Origin: Candidatus Scalindua sediminis
GTDB lineage: Bacteria > Planctomycetota > Brocadiia > Brocadiales > Scalinduaceae
Direction of reading: 5' to 3'
Assembly (NCBI GenBank): GCA_008636105.1
Contig: VSDH01000007.1
Coordinates: 31,070-95,069 of the forward strand
DNA length: 64,000 nt
Part shown: positions 9,759 to 18,865 of the stretch, piece after piece
Layout of the letters: each line of letters opens with the position of its first letter
Numbering within the stretch: the first letter of the stretch is position 1
Translations under genes and position numbers: made by a program
Notes under the pieces: generated by a model
Seen by the model: the letters and a program-made list of their open reading frames with translations, nothing else
Told to the model about the DNA's origin: nothing
The model's database searches: none

Positions 9759-9794
9759 GAGGTATCACGTTTTATGTCTGGAATCTTTTGTGGA

Positions 9795-10589
9795 TTATAT
9801 TACCCCTGCTTCCTCACGTAAAAGTCTTGTTAATTCCTTTACCACATCCTGTGGTTCCCCTTCTAAAATCTTCCCTGCCCTTCTTGCTGATGGTATCTCC
9901 ATCTTTATCACTTGAAGTTTCGAACCAGCTTTACCAATTTCTTTTTTATTCAATCCCAGACTATCAGAATCGATTTCCTGGAAAGGTTTTTGCCTTGCCT
10001 TCATGATTCCTGGCAAGGAAGCATAACGAGGTTGATTCAGTCCATAATGACAGGTAAAGACAGCGGGTAGTTTACATTCTATTATCTCAATATTGTCTTC
10101 CGTTTTTCTATGTACTGTAGCCTTACAATATGTTTCATCAATTTCTATTTTATTTATTAATGAAACATGAGGTAAGTTTAGAAGTTCTGCTAATTGAATG
10201 GCAACGGCTCCATTATCATCGTCCATAGCCTGCCTTCCGCAGAGAATAATGTCGTAAGGTATTTTTTTTATTGCCTCATAAAGTATAAGAGCAGTTCCGT
10301 ATGAATCAGATTCTTCAAATGATTCATCCTTCAAGTGTATAGCCTTGTCTACTCCCATTGCCAGACAACTTCTTAACGCTTCAGTTACCCTTGCTGGTCC
10401 CATACTGATGACTGTAATAGCTCCCTTATCCAATCTTTCTTTAATTCTAAGGGCTTCTTCCACGGCATTTTCGTCGTAAGGATTAACAATATACGAAATG
10501 TTTGATCTATCAATATCAAGACCAGATTGAGCTATTGTTATCTTGGTTTCTGTGTCGGGGACCTGCTTTATACAAACGATAATGTTCAT
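9795..10589 (-). CDS. etfB: Electron transfer flavoprotein beta subunit
   Basis: 264 residues. It begins MNIIVCIKQVPDTETKI, the standard EtfB opening, followed by VNPYDENAVEEALRI, the AMP/NAD-site region AMGVDKAIHLKDE and GRQAMDDDNGAV. It pairs with EtfA encoded immediately downstream on the same strand. The C-terminal EIPSARRAGKILEG matches the recognition-loop region of EtfB proteins that contacts partner dehydrogenases. It sits 105 bases after the enoyl-CoA hydratase gene. Whether the ETF is of the simple or bifurcating type cannot be decided by eye. Confidence 0.95.
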   Translation of the reverse strand: MNIIVCIKQVPDTETKITIAQSGLDIDRSNISYIVNPYDENAVEEALRIKERLDKGAITVISMGPARVTEALRSCLAMGVDKAIHLKDESFEESDSYGTALILYEAIKKIPYDIILCGRQAMDDDNGAVAIQLAELLNLPHVSLINKIEIDETYCKATVHRKTEDNIEIIECKLPAVFTCHYGLNQPRYASLPGIMKARQKPFQEIDSDSLGLNKKEIGKAGSKLQVIKMEIPSARRAGKILEGEPQDVVKELTRLLREEAGVI

Positions 10590-10694
10590 GAATAGATTAG
10601 TTCATTCAGGGTATTAACACATGTTTTTTGCGATGCAAAACAGAATTTGTAGAAGAAAATACATTTTATGTTGTGGGTTATGTGATTCCTTCGT

Positions 10695-11504
10695 CTATTT
10701 ATCTTTGAATTTAGGTTGTCGTTTTTCTAGAAATGCTGAAACCCCTTCTCTCCAATCTTCTGTTTCAAATATCTTGTTAAAAAGACTTGTTTCTAGTTCT
10801 AGACCTCTATCGAAACTTCCTGCATACTCATTTCGTGCCTCTGGCAGATTCGACGAGGCGAACATAATCGCTTTCAATGCGGAGGAAACAGCAATGAATC
10901 CTTTTTCAGCAATCTTCGTTGCAAGCCCTTTTGCTTCTTTAATTAGTTCGTCTGCGGGAGCTAAAAGATTAATCAATCCTATTTCCTTCATGTCTTTTGC
11001 CAATACCTTTTCACCAGTTAAAATCATTTCGATCGCCTTTCCTCTTCCTACTAATCTCGGGAGTAACTGTGTTCCACCGAATCCAGGTATGATTCCAAGG
11101 GCTATCTCTGGCAGGCCTAACTTGGCATTATCTGTGGCGATTCTAATATGACAGGCCATTGCCAATTCTAATCCACCACCGAGGCAGACGTTGTTAATAG
11201 CGGCAATTATAGGTTTTTGCAAATTTAACATCTTTTTAATAAGTCCCTGACCGAGGTGACTAAATTCCTTTGCTTCTTTAGCAGAATTAATCTTTGCAAT
11301 CTCCTTTATATCCGCTCCTGCACAGAAGAATTTCCCTTTCCCTGTTATTATTATTACTTTGGTATCATCTCTTTCTATGAGTGAGTCAAGTGTATTACTC
11401 AATTCGTTTATTACTTGAGTGGAAAGTACATTTGCAGGTGGATTATCAATTTGTAGAATAGCAACCTTGTTTTCAATCTCACAAGTGATATGCTGTTTTT
11501 TCAT
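10695..11504 (-). CDS. Enoyl-CoA hydratase/isomerase family protein
   Basis: 269-residue crotonase-fold protein. The oxyanion-hole segments are CAGADIKEI and NNVCLGGGLELAMACH; the two acidic residues used by true enoyl-CoA hydratases are both present, one in GGGLELA and one in GLPEIALGIIPGFGG. It should therefore hydrate trans-2-enoyl-CoA rather than only isomerise. It lies 14 bases downstream of the dodecin gene and upstream of etfB, within the run headed by the acyl-CoA mutase. The start is an ATG with a weak purine-rich upstream region. The exact acyl chain is not readable. Confidence 0.88.
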   Translation of the reverse strand: MKKQHITCEIENKVAILQIDNPPANVLSTQVINELSNTLDSLIERDDTKVIIITGKGKFFCAGADIKEIAKINSAKEAKEFSHLGQGLIKKMLNLQKPIIAAINNVCLGGGLELAMACHIRIATDNAKLGLPEIALGIIPGFGGTQLLPRLVGRGKAIEMILTGEKVLAKDMKEIGLINLLAPADELIKEAKGLATKIAEKGFIAVSSALKAIMFASSNLPEARNEYAGSFDRGLELETSLFNKIFETEDWREGVSAFLEKRQPKFKDK

Positions 11505-11518
11505 CTTTTGTTTATTTT

Positions 11519-11722
11519 CTAACCTTCCAGTATAAAGGTTATATCTACTGTTACTCTGTATTCCGTTATCTTACCTTCAATAATCTTTGCCTTCTGGCTC
11601 ACTATTTCTAAACCGGTTATACCCCTGAGAGTTTTGTTTGCCCTCTTAAGCCCTTCCTGTACTGCGTCTTGCCAACTGGTTGGCGATGAGGACGTTATCC
11701 TGGTTACCCTTGCTACTGCCAT
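11519..11722 (-). CDS. Dodecin (flavin-binding dodecamer)
   Basis: A 67-residue dodecin. It shows the single-domain layout: beta strand VARVTRITSSSP, a helix with SWQDAVQEGLKRANKTLRG, then GLEIVSQKAKI and YRVTVDITFIL. The Trp in SWQDAV is the flavin-stacking residue of the family. Dodecins form hollow dodecamers that store or buffer riboflavin-type flavins or CoA. The ATG follows a strong GGGGGGTGA. Its position between icmB and the hydratase/ETF genes suggests flavin buffering tied to the ETF; that link is inference. Confidence 0.92.
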   Translation of the reverse strand: MAVARVTRITSSSPTSWQDAVQEGLKRANKTLRGITGLEIVSQKAKIIEGKITEYRVTVDITFILEG

Positions 11723-11779
11723 TAGAAATCACCCCCCTTCAAAAAACTTATGTTTTTATTTGTTTATATAAAATTGGAT

Positions 11780-12208
11780 TTATGATGACTTATAGTTTTT
11801 AACGAATTCTATAATTTCTTCAAGAGGTGTTCCTGATCCGAAGAGTTTTTTTACTCCCATTTTTTTTAGTTTTTTTATGTCTTCATCCGGTATGATTCCA
11901 CCCCCAAAGACTCCGATATCCCTGGCACCCTTTTCCTTAAGGAGCTTTACTGCTCTGGGAAATACTGCCATGTGTGCTCCAGAAAGGATACTAAAACCAA
12001 TAAGGTCTACGTTTTCTTCAATTGCCCTTTCGATTACAGATTCGGGCGTTTGATGAAGTCCCGTGTAGATTATGTTTATACCGGCTTCAGACAAGGCCTT
12101 TGCCACGATCTTTATTCCGCGATCATGGCCGTCTAGTCCTGCCTTTGCAAGCAATACACGAACCTTTGTTTTTGTCTTCGGCTTCCTTTTGATTTTAATT
12201 TTTGGCAT
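11780..12208 (-). CDS. icmB: Acyl-CoA mutase small subunit, B12-binding (isobutyryl-CoA mutase type)
   Basis: Corrinoid-binding subunit of about 142 residues. The cobalamin motif DxHxxG is clear in GLDGHDRG, with the companion FSILSGAH and GVFGGGIIPDED segments of the nucleotide-tail site. A separate small subunit of this size matches IcmB-type architecture rather than a fused mutase. ATG 12208 is preferred because family similarity starts with the basic KIKIKRK tract; an in-frame ATG at 12235 would add nine residues. It lies downstream of the large subunit across a 200-base gap containing three GC-rich hairpins, and upstream of dodecin. Confidence 0.85.
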   Translation of the reverse strand: MPKIKIKRKPKTKTKVRVLLAKAGLDGHDRGIKIVAKALSEAGINIIYTGLHQTPESVIERAIEENVDLIGFSILSGAHMAVFPRAVKLLKEKGARDIGVFGGGIIPDEDIKKLKKMGVKKLFGSGTPLEEIIEFVKNYKSS

Positions 12209-12444
12209 TAAATCTATGGTAAACAACCATATCACTTTGTAGCACTACGAAGCATGAAAACTATAGTCGTTTAGATCTTGGATTCCCTGCGAGAGCAGGG
12301 TATTTCCTTCCTATCGGAAGGCGTCCTCGTCCGCCCTGGCGGGACTCCAATGTTTATTTTCAAATTAAAAGACGAAAAAAGTATAATCCAAGGTGAAAAC
12401 GATGCAAGCTGGCAACCGTAGTTGCTTTGCTCGCAATTATAGTA
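12209..12444. repeat. Triple GC-rich hairpin spacer between icmA and icmB
   Basis: Three successive short inverted repeats stand in this spacer: CCCTGC/GCAGGG (12285-12300), CCTTCC/GGAAGG (12306-12321) and GTCCGCC/GGCGGGAC (12329-12345). No T-tract follows on either strand, so they are not simple intrinsic terminators. They resemble the GC-rich palindromic elements dispersed elsewhere in the window and may be an inserted repeat, or may tune the ratio of the two mutase subunits by RNA processing. Confidence 0.5.
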
Positions 12445-14055
12445 TTAAAATATTATAGGTTCTTTGTATACTCCAAATACCTTACGCCATACATCCATAA
12501 TCTCCCCAAGTGTTGCATAGCTTTTCACGCACTCCATTACGTAGGGCATCAAGTTTTTATCAGTTTTTGAAGATTCTTCTAACGCCTTTAAACTGCTCTT
12601 AACTTTCTTGTTGTTCCTTTTTCCTTTTATGGCCTTTAGATTCTTTATCTGTTCTCTTTCAAGTGATGGATCTATCTCAAGTATATTAATTGTAGTAGCC
12701 TTCTCCTCTGGATTGACGTATTCATTTACTCCTACTGTAATTCTTTCTTTCCGTTCTACAGATTCTTGATACGCCTTGGCAGATTTAGTAATTTCTTTTT
12801 GGAAGTAACCATCTTCAAGACACTTAAATACTCCACCATGTCTTTTTATTTCTTTAAAATACGCATTAGCTTCGTCTTCTAGTTTGTTGGTCAAGGTTTC
12901 AACAAAATATGATCCACCAAGTGGATCGACAGTATTGATAACGCCTGTTTCGTGAGCAATGATTTGTTGTGTTCTAAGGGCAATAAGTACTGCTTTTTCT
13001 GAAGGCAGGGCTAGTGTTTCATCCATTGAGTTTGTGTGGAGTGATTGTGCTCCTCCTAACACCCCCTGCAGTGCTTGAAGTGTTGTCCTGATTATGTTGT
13101 TTTCTGGCTGCTGAGCAGTTAGCGTACAACCTGCTGTCTGTACATGGAAGCGTAATAAGAGTGATTCCTTTTTCTTTGCACCGTATTTTTCCTTCATCGT
13201 CTTTGCCCAGATTCTACGGGCAGCCCGAAATTTTGCTATCTCTTCGAAGAAGTCTGAATGGGAATTAAAAAAGAACGAAAGCCTTGGAGCAAAAGAGTCT
13301 ACGTCCAGTCCTGCATTTATGGCAGCTTCTACGTAAGTAAAACCGTCTGCCAGGGTAAAGGCCAGTTCCTGAATTGCAGTGGCACCTGCCTCTCTGATGT
13401 GATAACCGCTTATCGAGATAGTATTCCATCTTGGAACATTTTCTATACAGTAAGCAATTATGTTTGTGATTATTCTTACCGATTCTTTTGGTGGTAAAAT
13501 GTATGTCTTTTGTGCTATATATTCTTTTAAGGTATCATTTTGTATTGTCCCCCCAAGTTTATCAAAAGGGATGCCCCTCTTTTCTGCTACTGCCAGATAC
13601 ATAGCGAAGATTATGGCTGCTGGTGAGTTGATTGTCATAGATGTAGTTATTTTGTCGAGTGGAATATTGCCAAACAGTATTTCCATGTCTGTCAGCGTAT
13701 CAATAGCCACACCACATCTGCCTACTTCACCCTTTGAACGTGGATGGTCAGAATCATAGCCCATAATTGTAGGTACATCAAATGCCACCGAAAGACCTGT
13801 TTCACCTTGGTTGAGTAAATATTTAAACCTTTTATTTGTTTCCCTGGCCGTACCAAATCCGGCAAACATTCTCATTGTCCAGAGACGCCCTCGGTACATA
13901 TTTTCATGTATTCCTCGGGTGTACGGGTATTTACCTGGTAAGCCTATATCTTCGAGATAGTTGCAGGAGGAGATGTCTAGTGGTGTATAGAGTGATTTAA
14001 CTTTTGTACCTGAAATGGTGCGAAACTTGGTGGCTCTTTCATGAGCTTTCTTCAT
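12445..14055 (-). CDS. icmA: Corrinoid acyl-CoA mutase large subunit, isobutyryl-CoA mutase type
   Basis: Large subunit of a coenzyme-B12 acyl-CoA mutase. The TIM-barrel family blocks are all present: YPYTRGIHENMYRGRLW, GLSVAFDVPTIMGYDSDHP, TSMTINSPAAI, SISGYHIREAGATA, LSFFFNSHSDFFEEIAKFR and QSLHTNSMDETLALP. The residue matching Tyr89 of methylmalonyl-CoA mutase is Phe64 (MRMFAGF), and that matching Arg207 is Gln182 (EYIAQKTY); spacing 118 agrees with both families. Phe and Gln are the isobutyryl-CoA mutase pair, so the predicted reaction is isobutyryl-CoA to n-butyryl-CoA. ATG 14055 is chosen, with GTAGGGA upstream; an in-frame TTG at 14100 would add 15 basic residues. It heads the minus-strand acyl-CoA run. 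Confidence 0.82.
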   Translation of the reverse strand: MKKAHERATKFRTISGTKVKSLYTPLDISSCNYLEDIGLPGKYPYTRGIHENMYRGRLWTMRMFAGFGTARETNKRFKYLLNQGETGLSVAFDVPTIMGYDSDHPRSKGEVGRCGVAIDTLTDMEILFGNIPLDKITTSMTINSPAAIIFAMYLAVAEKRGIPFDKLGGTIQNDTLKEYIAQKTYILPPKESVRIITNIIAYCIENVPRWNTISISGYHIREAGATAIQELAFTLADGFTYVEAAINAGLDVDSFAPRLSFFFNSHSDFFEEIAKFRAARRIWAKTMKEKYGAKKKESLLLRFHVQTAGCTLTAQQPENNIIRTTLQALQGVLGGAQSLHTNSMDETLALPSEKAVLIALRTQQIIAHETGVINTVDPLGGSYFVETLTNKLEDEANAYFKEIKRHGGVFKCLEDGYFQKEITKSAKAYQESVERKERITVGVNEYVNPEEKATTINILEIDPSLEREQIKNLKAIKGKRNNKKVKSSLKALEESSKTDKNLMPYVMECVKSYATLGEIMDVWRKVFGVYKEPIIF

Positions 14056-14417
14056 TTTTATCCCTACGGGCTTTCTCTTTTTTAATTTTTTGACTTTCAA
14101 TTTCAGAATTTTAAAAAATTGTGCCTAATTCATATTACTATTATGGTTGTTAAGATTCTTTAATCAAATTTTGACATAAAAGAATTTTAAAGTCAAGGGG
14201 AACATATCACGGTAGTTCATTATAAAGAAGATTTAAAATGTTGACACACGCTTTACCTTTTGATAAGCTTTTTGAAATGGATATATGATCAAAAAATGCA
14301 TGATGGCCATGGATAATTGGTGTTTTGTAATGATTTTTATTGTTGATTCATAGAAAAGGATTATTTAGAATTACAACAAATTGAATTTCGATTAAAGTTT
14401 TTCAATATAATATAAAA
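14056..14417. other. Divergent intergenic region icmA / ferredoxin
   Basis: About 360 bases between divergent starts, very A+T-rich. TTGACA hexamers occur at about 14170 and 14241 on the plus strand, but neither has a convincing -10 box at 16-18 bases. No repeat or RNA gene was recognised. Confidence 0.4.
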
Positions 14418-14621
14418 ATGGGAAAAATTGTAATTAATGAAGATAGATGTAAAGGTTGTGAACTTTGTGTTACAGTATGTCCCTACGATCTTATAAAGAT
14501 GTCCACAGAGGTAAATCGCTCAGGCTATCATATTGCACAATTTGTAAATGGCAAACAATGTACCACATGTAAATTTTGTGGTATGATATGTCCAGATTTT
14601 GCTATCGACGTCTACAAATAA
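14418..14621 (+). CDS. Small 2x[4Fe-4S] ferredoxin, 2-oxoacid oxidoreductase delta-subunit type
   Basis: 67-residue protein with two cluster motifs, CKGCELCVTVCP and CTTCKFCGMICP, each ligating one [4Fe-4S] with the last Cys of the other. The closing PDFAIDVYK and the short size match the delta (KorD/VorD-like) subunit of 2-oxoacid:ferredoxin oxidoreductases. The alpha, beta and gamma subunits are not adjacent: the next gene downstream, 236 bases away, is an unrelated hydrolase. It is therefore either an orphan delta subunit for an enzyme encoded elsewhere or a free ferredoxin. Confidence 0.85.
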   Translation: MGKIVINEDRCKGCELCVTVCPYDLIKMSTEVNRSGYHIAQFVNGKQCTTCKFCGMICPDFAIDVYK

Positions 14622-14857
14622 AAGTTTTTTTCATAGCATTCAAGCAAGATAAGAATCAGCATATTCTTAGACCCCCTTAACCAATTCTTATAAAAATATC
14701 ATGTCAGTTTTTGAATGTAAACCACGTTAGATAGGGTGTTCCTGCTAAAGTTCTTTTTTTGAAATATTCCTTCATTAAAAAAGTTGCAAACGTATAATTT
14801 CAATAGACTATAGAAATTCCAAGACATTTTTAGACATCGAAGTTAAGGAGGTAAAAT

Positions 14858-15514
14858 ATGGTAAAAATAACCTTTCTAGGACATTCAGCCGTACGTATCG
14901 AGGGAGTTAAGACTATTTATATTGACCCATTCTTAAGTGATAATCCAATCGCTGAAATTTCCCCGGATCAGATAAATACCGCTGATATTGTTATTGTTAC
15001 TCATAATCATGCTGATCATATTGGTGATGCTTATGAAATTTGCAAGAAAACAAGTGCTATTTTAGTTGGAATCCATGAGATAGCAGTTGAGGCTGAGAAC
15101 GCCGGTATTCAAGCTGAAGGAATGAATATAGGTGGGACAATAAATATAGAGGGTGTAATCATAAATATGGTGAATGCGAACCATTCAAGTTTAAATAGCC
15201 ACCCCGCTGGAGTAGTCATAGAGACAGAAGGATTGAAGATTTACCATTCGGGGGATACAGGTCTTTTTGGTGATATGAACATAATCGGTGAATTCTTTGA
15301 TATTGATCTTGCCTTTTTGCCAATAGGAGACCGATATACAATGGGGGTAAGATCAGCCGCCAAAGCGGTGCAATTTTTAAGACCTAAAAAGGTTATTCCA
15401 ATGCATTATAATACATTTCCAATAATTCAAGCTGATCCGGGTGAGTTTAAAGAACTTGTGGGAAGCCTGGCTGAGGTGTTGATATTAAGTCCGGGAGAGA
15501 GTATGGAACTGTGA
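14858..15514 (+). CDS. UPF0173 metal-dependent hydrolase (metallo-beta-lactamase fold)
   Basis: 218 residues, normal for UPF0173. The metal site HxHxDH is THNHADH; further ligands lie in YHSGDTG and near the C terminus in PMHYNTFP. The fold begins directly with KITFLGHSAVRIEG. Family members hydrolyse unidentified small substrates with two metal ions. The ATG is preceded by a textbook AAGGAGG. The next gene, hslV, is 266 bases away past a GC-rich hairpin, so the gene is probably its own unit. Confidence 0.88.
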   Translation: MVKITFLGHSAVRIEGVKTIYIDPFLSDNPIAEISPDQINTADIVIVTHNHADHIGDAYEICKKTSAILVGIHEIAVEAENAGIQAEGMNIGGTINIEGVIINMVNANHSSLNSHPAGVVIETEGLKIYHSGDTGLFGDMNIIGEFFDIDLAFLPIGDRYTMGVRSAAKAVQFLRPKKVIPMHYNTFPIIQADPGEFKELVGSLAEVLILSPGESMEL

Positions 15515-15605
15515 AACTGCAGGATCTGGCAACTAGTATACAAACAAACCCACCGCATTCCTTTATAAATACGATAAATCTTGAACATAAATTGAGCGAT
15601 TTATG

Positions 15606-15625
15606 CCTGCCCGCCATCGGGCAGG
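15606..15625. repeat. GC-rich hairpin after the UPF0173 gene
   Basis: Perfect inverted repeat with arms CCTGCCCG and CGGGCAGG around a four-base loop. It stands out against the A+T-rich spacer. It is not followed by a T-run, so either it is a weak terminator or one of the dispersed palindromic elements. Confidence 0.5.
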
Positions 15626-15780
15626 GGCTCCACAATTAAAAAACTTGATAAGCATTGTTAGTATTGTTAGTATACAAAACGATTTTAGATCCAGATTGAA
15701 CTTTTTCTTATAAATCTGGATTTTCGCTAACTTACTATGCTAATTTAAGATAGAGCAATTTGTTATTTTAGGTTATTAAA

Positions 15781-16311
15781 ATGTTCCAATCTACAACCAT
15801 ATTATCAGTAAGGCATAAAGGAGATGTAGCTATAGGTGGTGATGGGCAGGTTACAATGAGTTCAGTTATAGTTAAGAAAGAAGCATGTAAGATACGAAAA
15901 CTGTATCATGATAAGGTTATTGTGGGTTTTGCTGGGTCGGCTGCCGATGCCTTTGCTCTTTTAGAAAGGTTCGAGGCTAAGTTGGAGGAGTTTCAAGGTA
16001 ATGTGCTAAAAAGCGCACTTGAACTTGCTAAAGACTGGCGTACGGATAAGGTCTTAAGGCGGTTAGAGTCACTTTTGACGGCAGTTGATAAGGACTATTC
16101 ACTTCTTATTTCTGGCAATGGCGAGATAATTGAGCCTGATGACGGTATAATAGGTATAGGCTCAGGGGGGGCGTATGCTACTGCTGCTGCAAGGGCTCTT
16201 GTGAAACATTCAGATCTTAGTGCAAGACAAATAGTGGAAGAGGCCTTGAAGATAACTGCAGAGATATGTGTATATACGAACACAAATATACATGTGGAGG
16301 AAGTTAAGTGA
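15781..16311 (+). CDS. hslV: ATP-dependent protease subunit HslV
   Basis: 176-residue proteasome-type peptidase of the HslUV complex. After a four-residue leader (MFQS) comes the catalytic N-terminal threonine in [10 protein letters not shown], then [48 protein letters not shown] and the closing TNTNIHVEE. The leader must be removed to expose Thr5. HslV forms a double hexamer capped by HslU, whose GTG start overlaps the hslV stop (GTGA), showing translational coupling. Confidence 0.96.
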   Translation: MFQSTTILSVRHKGDVAIGGDGQVTMSSVIVKKEACKIRKLYHDKVIVGFAGSAADAFALLERFEAKLEEFQGNVLKSALELAKDWRTDKVLRRLESLLTAVDKDYSLLISGNGEIIEPDDGIIGIGSGGAYATAAARALVKHSDLSARQIVEEALKITAEICVYTNTNIHVEEVK

Positions 16312-17645
16312 AAGAATTGACACCCAGGAAGATAGTCACAGAATTGGATAAGTATATAGTAGGTCAAAAGGATGCTAAAAAGGCGGTTGCAATTGCAATT
16401 AGAAACCGATGGAGGAGATTGCAGCTTTCTAGCGAACTACGTGAAGAGATTATACCTAAAAATATTATAATGATAGGTCCAACTGGTGTAGGAAAAACTG
16501 AAATAGCACGAAGGATAGCAAACTTGGTCAAAGCACCCTTTTTGAAGGTTGAAGCTTCTAAATATACAGAAGTGGGTTATCATGGGCGTGATGTAGAGTC
16601 AATGATCAGGGATATTGTAGAAGTAGCAGTTAATATGGTTCGAACGGAACAGATGGAAAAGGTTAGTGTAAAAGCAGAGGTAAATGCAGATGAAAGATTG
16701 CTGGATTTGCTTTTGCCACTGCCCGAAAAAAAAGAAGTTACTGAAAGTGAGACTGGAATTGTTGAAGAACAAAAAACTACTCGTGAGAAGTTTAGAAACA
16801 AATTGAAGCAGGGAACACTCGAAGATCGTGTAGTGGAAATTAAGATTCAGGAAAAACCTGTGGTTATGCAAGGCATTATTGCTGGAATTGAGGAGATAGG
16901 TGTTGATTTTCAGAATGTTATTGAAAAAATGATACCAACACGGTCACAAGTAAAGAAAGTTCCAATAAGTGAAGCACGAAAGATTCTTAAGCAAGAAGAA
17001 GCTGAAAAGTTGGTTGACAAAGAAAAGGTTATTAAGGAGGCTTTGTATAGTGCAGAAAATATGGGAATAATATTTATAGACGAACTGGACAAAATAGCAA
17101 GTCGTGAGTCCGGACACGGTCCCGATATATCACGTGAAGGGGTACAAAGAGATATATTACCAATAGTAGAGGGCTCTACTGTTATTACCAGGTACGGTAT
17201 GGTTAAGACGGATCGGATCCTTTTCATAGCTGCTGGTGCATTTCACGTCTCTAAACCCTCAGATTTAATACCTGAACTTCAGGGAAGATTTCCGATCAGA
17301 GTTGAACTAAAGGATTTGGGAAAAGAAGAATTTATCCGAATTCTGACAGAGCCTAAGAATGCACTTATAAAACAATATACTGCACTATTGGAGACCGAAG
17401 GAGTAAAACTTAGATTTGAAAAAGATGCAATTGATGAAATAACCGATATTGCTGTTAAGATAAACAGAAGGGGTCAGAGTATTGGCGCAAGAAGACTGCA
17501 TACGGTTATGGAAAAATTATTAGAGGATGATTCTTTTGATGCCCCCGAATTGAACGGTAAGGACATAGTAGTCGATGCCAAATACGTACGGGAAAAGATG
17601 AAAGATATAGTAAAAGATGAAGATTTGACTAAATATATTCTATGA
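16308..17645 (+). CDS. hslU: ATP-dependent protease ATPase subunit HslU
   Basis: 445-residue AAA+ unfoldase. Walker A is GPTGVGKTE, Walker B is [11 protein letters not shown]; the intermediate domain (roughly 110-230) is the charged, variable insertion typical of HslU. The sensor-2 segment has [19 protein letters not shown], and the chain ends DLTKYIL, the flexible tail that inserts into HslV. The GTG start overlaps the hslV stop by four bases. The protein unfolds substrates and feeds them to HslV in the cytoplasm. No heat-shock operator was recognised. Confidence 0.96.
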   Translation: MKELTPRKIVTELDKYIVGQKDAKKAVAIAIRNRWRRLQLSSELREEIIPKNIIMIGPTGVGKTEIARRIANLVKAPFLKVEASKYTEVGYHGRDVESMIRDIVEVAVNMVRTEQMEKVSVKAEVNADERLLDLLLPLPEKKEVTESETGIVEEQKTTREKFRNKLKQGTLEDRVVEIKIQEKPVVMQGIIAGIEEIGVDFQNVIEKMIPTRSQVKKVPISEARKILKQEEAEKLVDKEKVIKEALYSAENMGIIFIDELDKIASRESGHGPDISREGVQRDILPIVEGSTVITRYGMVKTDRILFIAAGAFHVSKPSDLIPELQGRFPIRVELKDLGKEEFIRILTEPKNALIKQYTALLETEGVKLRFEKDAIDEITDIAVKINRRGQSIGARRLHTVMEKLLEDDSFDAPELNGKDIVVDAKYVREKMKDIVKDEDLTKYIL

Positions 17646-17725
17646 TTTTAGAGTTATTTAATATCTTAACTCAGAAGTGAATACATATCGATAAGATATT
17701 TTATTGCAAGAAAGATTCTCAGGTT

Positions 17726-17977
17726 TCAAGAGACATTGTACCAGCGCAACAATTTGGTAATATTTTGAAGTTTTTTATGTTTTATTGAGTAACCGATAAG
17801 CTTCCTTTTCTTTCCTGATTTCGGATACAAATCATCTTTAAGTGCAGAGGCAATCATGGAGGATGCCAAAGTCACGCAAGTGGAAGCAAAAGACCAGTAT
17901 GGTTTTTTAGCCTCACTCCATTCATTAATCTCATCCATTACTTTAGAAACAATCCTGGAGAACAATGTAAAAGCCAT
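17726..17977 (-). CDS. Small hypothetical ORF divergent from the radical SAM operon
   Basis: Possible 83-residue protein starting at an ATG that abuts, back to back, the ATG of the radical SAM gene at 17978. Nothing in it is recognised: it has one mildly hydrophobic helix (SFASTCVTLASSMIASAL) and a basic C-terminal half rich in Lys. No Shine-Dalgarno is visible before the ATG. It is the only content seen in the 330-base gap after hslU. It may be spurious; retained because its composition is protein-like. Confidence 0.3.
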   Translation of the reverse strand: MAFTLFSRIVSKVMDEINEWSEAKKPYWSFASTCVTLASSMIASALKDDLYPKSGKKRKLIGYSIKHKKLQNITKLLRWYNVS

Positions 17978-18865
17978 ATGAAGACTATTACTTTTTACGC
18001 GCCAAGTATAAAACGTTATGAGACTACGGAATTGGCGCAGGAAAATCATTATAATTTCATACCTGTTAGCATTACGGGTACTCAGTGTGCATTAGACTGT
18101 GACCATTGTAAGGGCCAACTCTTGAAGCACATGAAATCAGTATCCGACCCGGAATCCCTGTTCAAGGTTTGTACTGATCTTACAAGGAAGAATGCTAAAG
18201 GAGTCCTTATTTCGGGTGGTTGTGATTCTGCCGGAAAGGTTCCGCTTACAGATTTTTATGAACAAATTCACAGAGTAAAAAACGAGTTGGGATTGAAGGT
18301 TGTTGTTCATACCGGAATTGTGGATGATGAAATGGCTAAGGGTCTCAGTTACAGCGAGGTTGACAGTGCATTGTTTGACGTAATCGGGGATGATCATACT
18401 ATTAAGGAGGTTTATCACTCAGGTGTTACCGTGGAAGATTATGAGAAATCACTATACTATCTTAATAAGTATTGTGTTCCTGTAGTACCGCATATCGTTA
18501 TAGGTCTCAATTACGGCAGATTGATTGGAGAGTATAATGCCCTGGAAATAATTGCAAAGTACAAAATTAAATCTTTGGTTTTGGTAATTCTAACTCCTTT
18601 TATGAATACTCCAATGCAAGACGTCATCCCTCCATCTATTGATGATGTAGAAAAAGTCTTCTCGAGGGCTAGAGAAATTATAACTGAGAGTCCTGTTATA
18701 CTGGGTTGTGCCAGACCTATGGGAGAATATAAAATAAAGGTGGACAGGTTGGCAGTGGATTATAGCTTTGATGGAATTGCTTTCCCCTCGGATGGGATTG
18801 TTTCATATGCCCGGAAAAAGGAACTTAAACCTCTTTTTACTGAAACATGTTGTGGCGTTATATAG
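17978..18865 (+). CDS. Radical SAM enzyme, LipS1-like (lipoyl synthase component)
   Basis: 295-residue radical SAM protein. The cluster motif CX3CX2C is Cys37-ALD-Cys41-DH-Cys44. Later features are ISGGCDSAGK, VVPHIVIGLNYG and a C-terminal GCARPMGEYK motif echoed (GCNRPFGSY) in the second radical SAM protein at 20024. The gene overlaps by 19 bases a lipoate-protein-ligase-like gene and lies two genes upstream of a BioB-like radical SAM gene. This trio is the composition described for the LipS1/LipS2/sLpl lipoate assembly pathway, in which two radical SAM enzymes insert the sulfur atoms. The LipS1 assignment is inferred from context and motif; the radical SAM call is firm. Confidence 0.7.
   Translation: MKTITFYAPSIKRYETTELAQENHYNFIPVSITGTQCALDCDHCKGQLLKHMKSVSDPESLFKVCTDLTRKNAKGVLISGGCDSAGKVPLTDFYEQIHRVKNELGLKVVVHTGIVDDEMAKGLSYSEVDSALFDVIGDDHTIKEVYHSGVTVEDYEKSLYYLNKYCVPVVPHIVIGLNYGRLIGEYNALEIIAKYKIKSLVLVILTPFMNTPMQDVIPPSIDDVEKVFSRAREIITESPVILGCARPMGEYKIKVDRLAVDYSFDGIAFPSDGIVSYARKKELKPLFTETCCGVI

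Noticed and set aside
10621..11151. Plus-strand 176-codon frame
   Set aside because: Antisense of the enoyl-CoA hydratase gene, whose catalytic residues are intact.
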